Shown in pieces: positions 62,041-64,000 of a stretch of DNA of 64,000 nucleotides (positions are counted from its first letter, which is position 1; each line of letters begins with the position of its first letter). A model generated the notes under the pieces. It was given only the letters and a program-made list of their open reading frames with translations. It was not told the DNA's origin and made no database searches. Made by a program: the position numbers and the translations under genes. Source of the DNA: Chitinophagales bacterium (GTDB lineage Bacteria; Bacteroidota; Bacteroidia; Chitinophagales; Chitinophagaceae); the NCBI GenBank assembly GCA_015654595.1, contig JAATGQ010000103.1, positions 21,173-85,172 on the forward strand. Reading direction: 5' to 3'.

Positions 62041-63636
62041 ATGCCACCTCTCTACAAAACCAAATCGCTTTATGTCCCTCTGACGGCAATTGCCGCCCTA
62101 TTGATCCCTGTAATATGGATCGAGGCTGGCGTTTTGGGCTATACGAATGGCATATGGTCATTTCCGCTGGATGATACGTTTATCCATATGGCGGTGGCTA
62201 AGAATCTAGCTTTTGAGCACGTGTGGGGGATCTCAAAGTATGAGTTTCAATCGGCGTCCTCGTCTCCTTTATATACAGTAATATTGGCGTTATCCTTTTT
62301 GATTGGTGGTCTACATTCGATCATCCCGCTGTTGATCAATTTGGCGGCGGGGGTTTGTTTTGTATGGGTTTTATGGCAGTGGTTGGAAAAACATGGATTG
62401 TCTGCTGTTCAACAGATGGCTGTTTTGCTTTTGGTGATCTTTCTGACACCGCTGCCTTTATTGGTTATCAGCGGGATGGAGCATACACTTCAGTTGTTGT
62501 TTTGTTTTCTTTTTGTTTATGAATTCTCTGAGACCTTCGATTCACCCAGGATGCCTCTAAAAGTATATATCTATGGTTTATTGATGGTGACGACAAGATA
62601 CGAATGTATGTCTATGGTAGCCATTGCCTGCCTGCTATTGTTGATCGCCAAACGATGGAAGACTGCTGTATTATTGGGATTATGTTCTTTGCTAGGCATC
62701 CTTTTATTCGGCGCTATTGCTGTATCGAAGGGTAGTTATTTTATGCCCAATTCAGTGCTACTGAAATCAAGCGTTCCTCCTCCAACATTGGCAGGATGGA
62801 TGGGATTTTTGTTCGGTACCTTTTGGATAAAATTACTTTTTGTATACCAGGATTATAATATCCTTTCGGCGCAGCGGATGCTGCTGATCCTGCCACTCTT
62901 GTACCTCTTTTATCGCGAGGCTATTTTGCAAGTGCCTGCTTATGGCAGGGTGCTGATCATTATGCTAGGCGCCGCTTTAGCGCATGTTAGCTTTGCCTAT
63001 TATTCCCCCTATCCGCGTTATGAGGCGTATGTAATTGGCTGCAGCGCAGTCATTATCTGCACACTAGTTATCAAGTATAGCGATACGATCCTGGCAGGTA
63101 AGATAAAAGAAATAGAATGGGTGTCTATTGTGCTCTTGGTCATTCTGGCATCTCCTCTGTTTATCCGTAGCTGGAATAGCTTTGGAAATGCCAAACAGGA
63201 TTGCATCAATATATACGATCAACAATACCAGATGGCACGCTTTGTTCATGAGTTTTATAATAAAGACGGTATCGCGTTTAACGATATTGGAGCCGTATCT
63301 TTTTACTCCGAAGGGCCAAAGCTCGATATGATTGGAATTGCCAGTCTGGATGTGCTAAAAAGTAAGAAAAAGGGATATTGGTCCCCTTACTTTGCCGATT
63401 CGCTGGCTCGAAAGATAAACGCAAGGTTGGCTGTTGTCTATGATCCTTGGTTTAACCCGGTGCTTTTGAACCATTGGGGTAAAGTAGCCTCCTGGACCAT
63501 ACAAAATAACCTGATAGCGGCTTTTGATAGTGTTTCTTTTTACGCGGTCGATAGGGGAGATACTTCGGCGCTGAAAAATAACCTTAAAGCCTTTCAGCCT
63601 CAATTGCCCCCAAGCGTACTCGTACGTTATTACTAG
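62041..63636 (+). CDS. GT-C-fold-like polytopic membrane protein, copy 2
   Basis: 531 residues, same length and plan as copy 1. First-loop acidic pair in FPLDDTFIHMAVAKNLAFEHVWGIS; shared stretches PLLINLAAGV, ISGMEHTLQLLF, MPNSVLLKSS, NIYDQQYQMARFVHEFYNKDG and LKNNLKAFQPQLPPSVLVRY. It likely transfers a lipid-linked sugar on the periplasmic side and is paired with the GH116 gene just upstream. Acceptor unknown. Confidence 0.75.
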   Translation: MPPLYKTKSLYVPLTAIAALLIPVIWIEAGVLGYTNGIWSFPLDDTFIHMAVAKNLAFEHVWGISKYEFQSASSSPLYTVILALSFLIGGLHSIIPLLINLAAGVCFVWVLWQWLEKHGLSAVQQMAVLLLVIFLTPLPLLVISGMEHTLQLLFCFLFVYEFSETFDSPRMPLKVYIYGLLMVTTRYECMSMVAIACLLLLIAKRWKTAVLLGLCSLLGILLFGAIAVSKGSYFMPNSVLLKSSVPPPTLAGWMGFLFGTFWIKLLFVYQDYNILSAQRMLLILPLLYLFYREAILQVPAYGRVLIIMLGAALAHVSFAYYSPYPRYEAYVIGCSAVIICTLVIKYSDTILAGKIKEIEWVSIVLLVILASPLFIRSWNSFGNAKQDCINIYDQQYQMARFVHEFYNKDGIAFNDIGAVSFYSEGPKLDMIGIASLDVLKSKKKGYWSPYFADSLARKINARLAVVYDPWFNPVLLNHWGKVASWTIQNNLIAAFDSVSFYAVDRGDTSALKNNLKAFQPQLPPSVLVRYY

Positions 63637-63661
63637 CGGATTAAATTCGTAGCTTCGCGGC

Positions 63662-64000
63662 ATGACCATCGACGTTTTAACCGTAGTGCCGGAGCTACTG
63701 GAATCTCCTTTTAATCATTCTATCCTGAAGCTGGCCAAGGATAAGGGCCTGCTGGAGATCCGTGTACACCACCTGCGGCAGTGGGCGGTCAACGAATATG
63801 GGCAGGTGGACGATTACAAGTATGGCGGCGGGGCAGGGATGGTCATGATGCCCGAAGCCTTGGCGAATGCGATCGAGGCTTTATCGAAAGACGAGGCGTT
63901 CGACGAGGTCATTTATCTGACACCCGATGGGGAAAGGCTGAACCAGAAGATCACGAATGGGCTTAGCCTTAAAAACCGGCTTTTGCTGATCTGCGGCCAC
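63662..64000 (+). CDS. trmD: TrmD, tRNA (guanine37-N1)-methyltransferase, N-terminal part
   Basis: 113 residues to the window end, starting ATG at 63662. The sequence MTIDVLTVVPELLESPFNHSIL, then VDDYKYGGGAGMVMMPEAL, and LTPDGERLNQ with LLICGH at the edge are TrmD marks; the trefoil knot SAM site starts at the cut. It methylates G37 next to the anticodon and prevents +1 frameshifting. A TAGCTTCG box (63650-63657) lies 4 bp before the start. Confidence 0.95.
   Translation, partial: MTIDVLTVVPELLESPFNHSILKLAKDKGLLEIRVHHLRQWAVNEYGQVDDYKYGGGAGMVMMPEALANAIEALSKDEAFDEVIYLTPDGERLNQKITNGLSLKNRLLLICGH

Overview
The window looks like a chromosome segment of a Bacteroidota bacterium, most likely Chitinophagaceae. 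The basis is a SusC/SusD pair driven by an ECF sigma/FecR pair, a DUF6443-type RHS protein, MauE/DUF6520 neighbours, promoter-like boxes of the TAnnTTTG type, and no Shine-Dalgarno pattern. No rRNA, CRISPR array or transposase was seen. The taxonomic call is inference from gene content.

Layout. 1-8943 is a divergent type II secretion/type IV pilus-like locus: pseudopilin, pilin-K-like protein and MORN protein on the minus strand; pseudopilin, leader peptidase, GspE, GspD and the PilM/N/O/P-like inner-membrane genes on the plus strand. It converges on a 1256-residue RHS protein (8994-12764), followed by an AraC regulator, dps, an RDD protein and an M20 peptidase. 16728-22125 is a minus-strand run of five surface or membrane genes of unknown role. 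Around 22.3-24.8 kb lie an S4 RNA-binding gene, a tRNA gene with an abnormal anticodon loop, a non-coding stretch and a GH130-like enzyme. 24.8-32.1 kb holds a GHKL-ATPase/nuclease-like protein and ordinary metabolic and transport genes.

32.2-39.9 kb is the most unusual part. A secreted Cys-rich protein overlaps a 969-residue NACHT NTPase that carries nine predicted C-terminal membrane helices and ends in a lectin-like (PA-IL-type) domain predicted to face the periplasm. A GDPD and a degenerate GT-C-like protein follow. A divergent membrane protein shares a short motif with the NACHT protein, and a decayed gene lies between them, bordered by copies of an inverted repeat also found at 21.1 kb.

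40.0-47.7 kb carries MauE/DUF6520 and a sigma/FecR/SusC/SusD locus. 48.1-63.6 kb holds two GH116-GT-C pairs. The first pair is split by an AT-richer type I restriction-modification operon (hsdR-hsdS-ATPase-hsdM) whose extra gene fits PrrC-type anticodon nucleases in length, ATPase motifs and the spacing of the R-E-H catalytic triad. The window ends inside trmD.

Several genes look like cell-surface interaction or defence functions. The best candidates for an undescribed system are the membrane NACHT-lectin operon, then the GHKL-nuclease gene. The PrrC-like gene is a member of a known class in a new setting.
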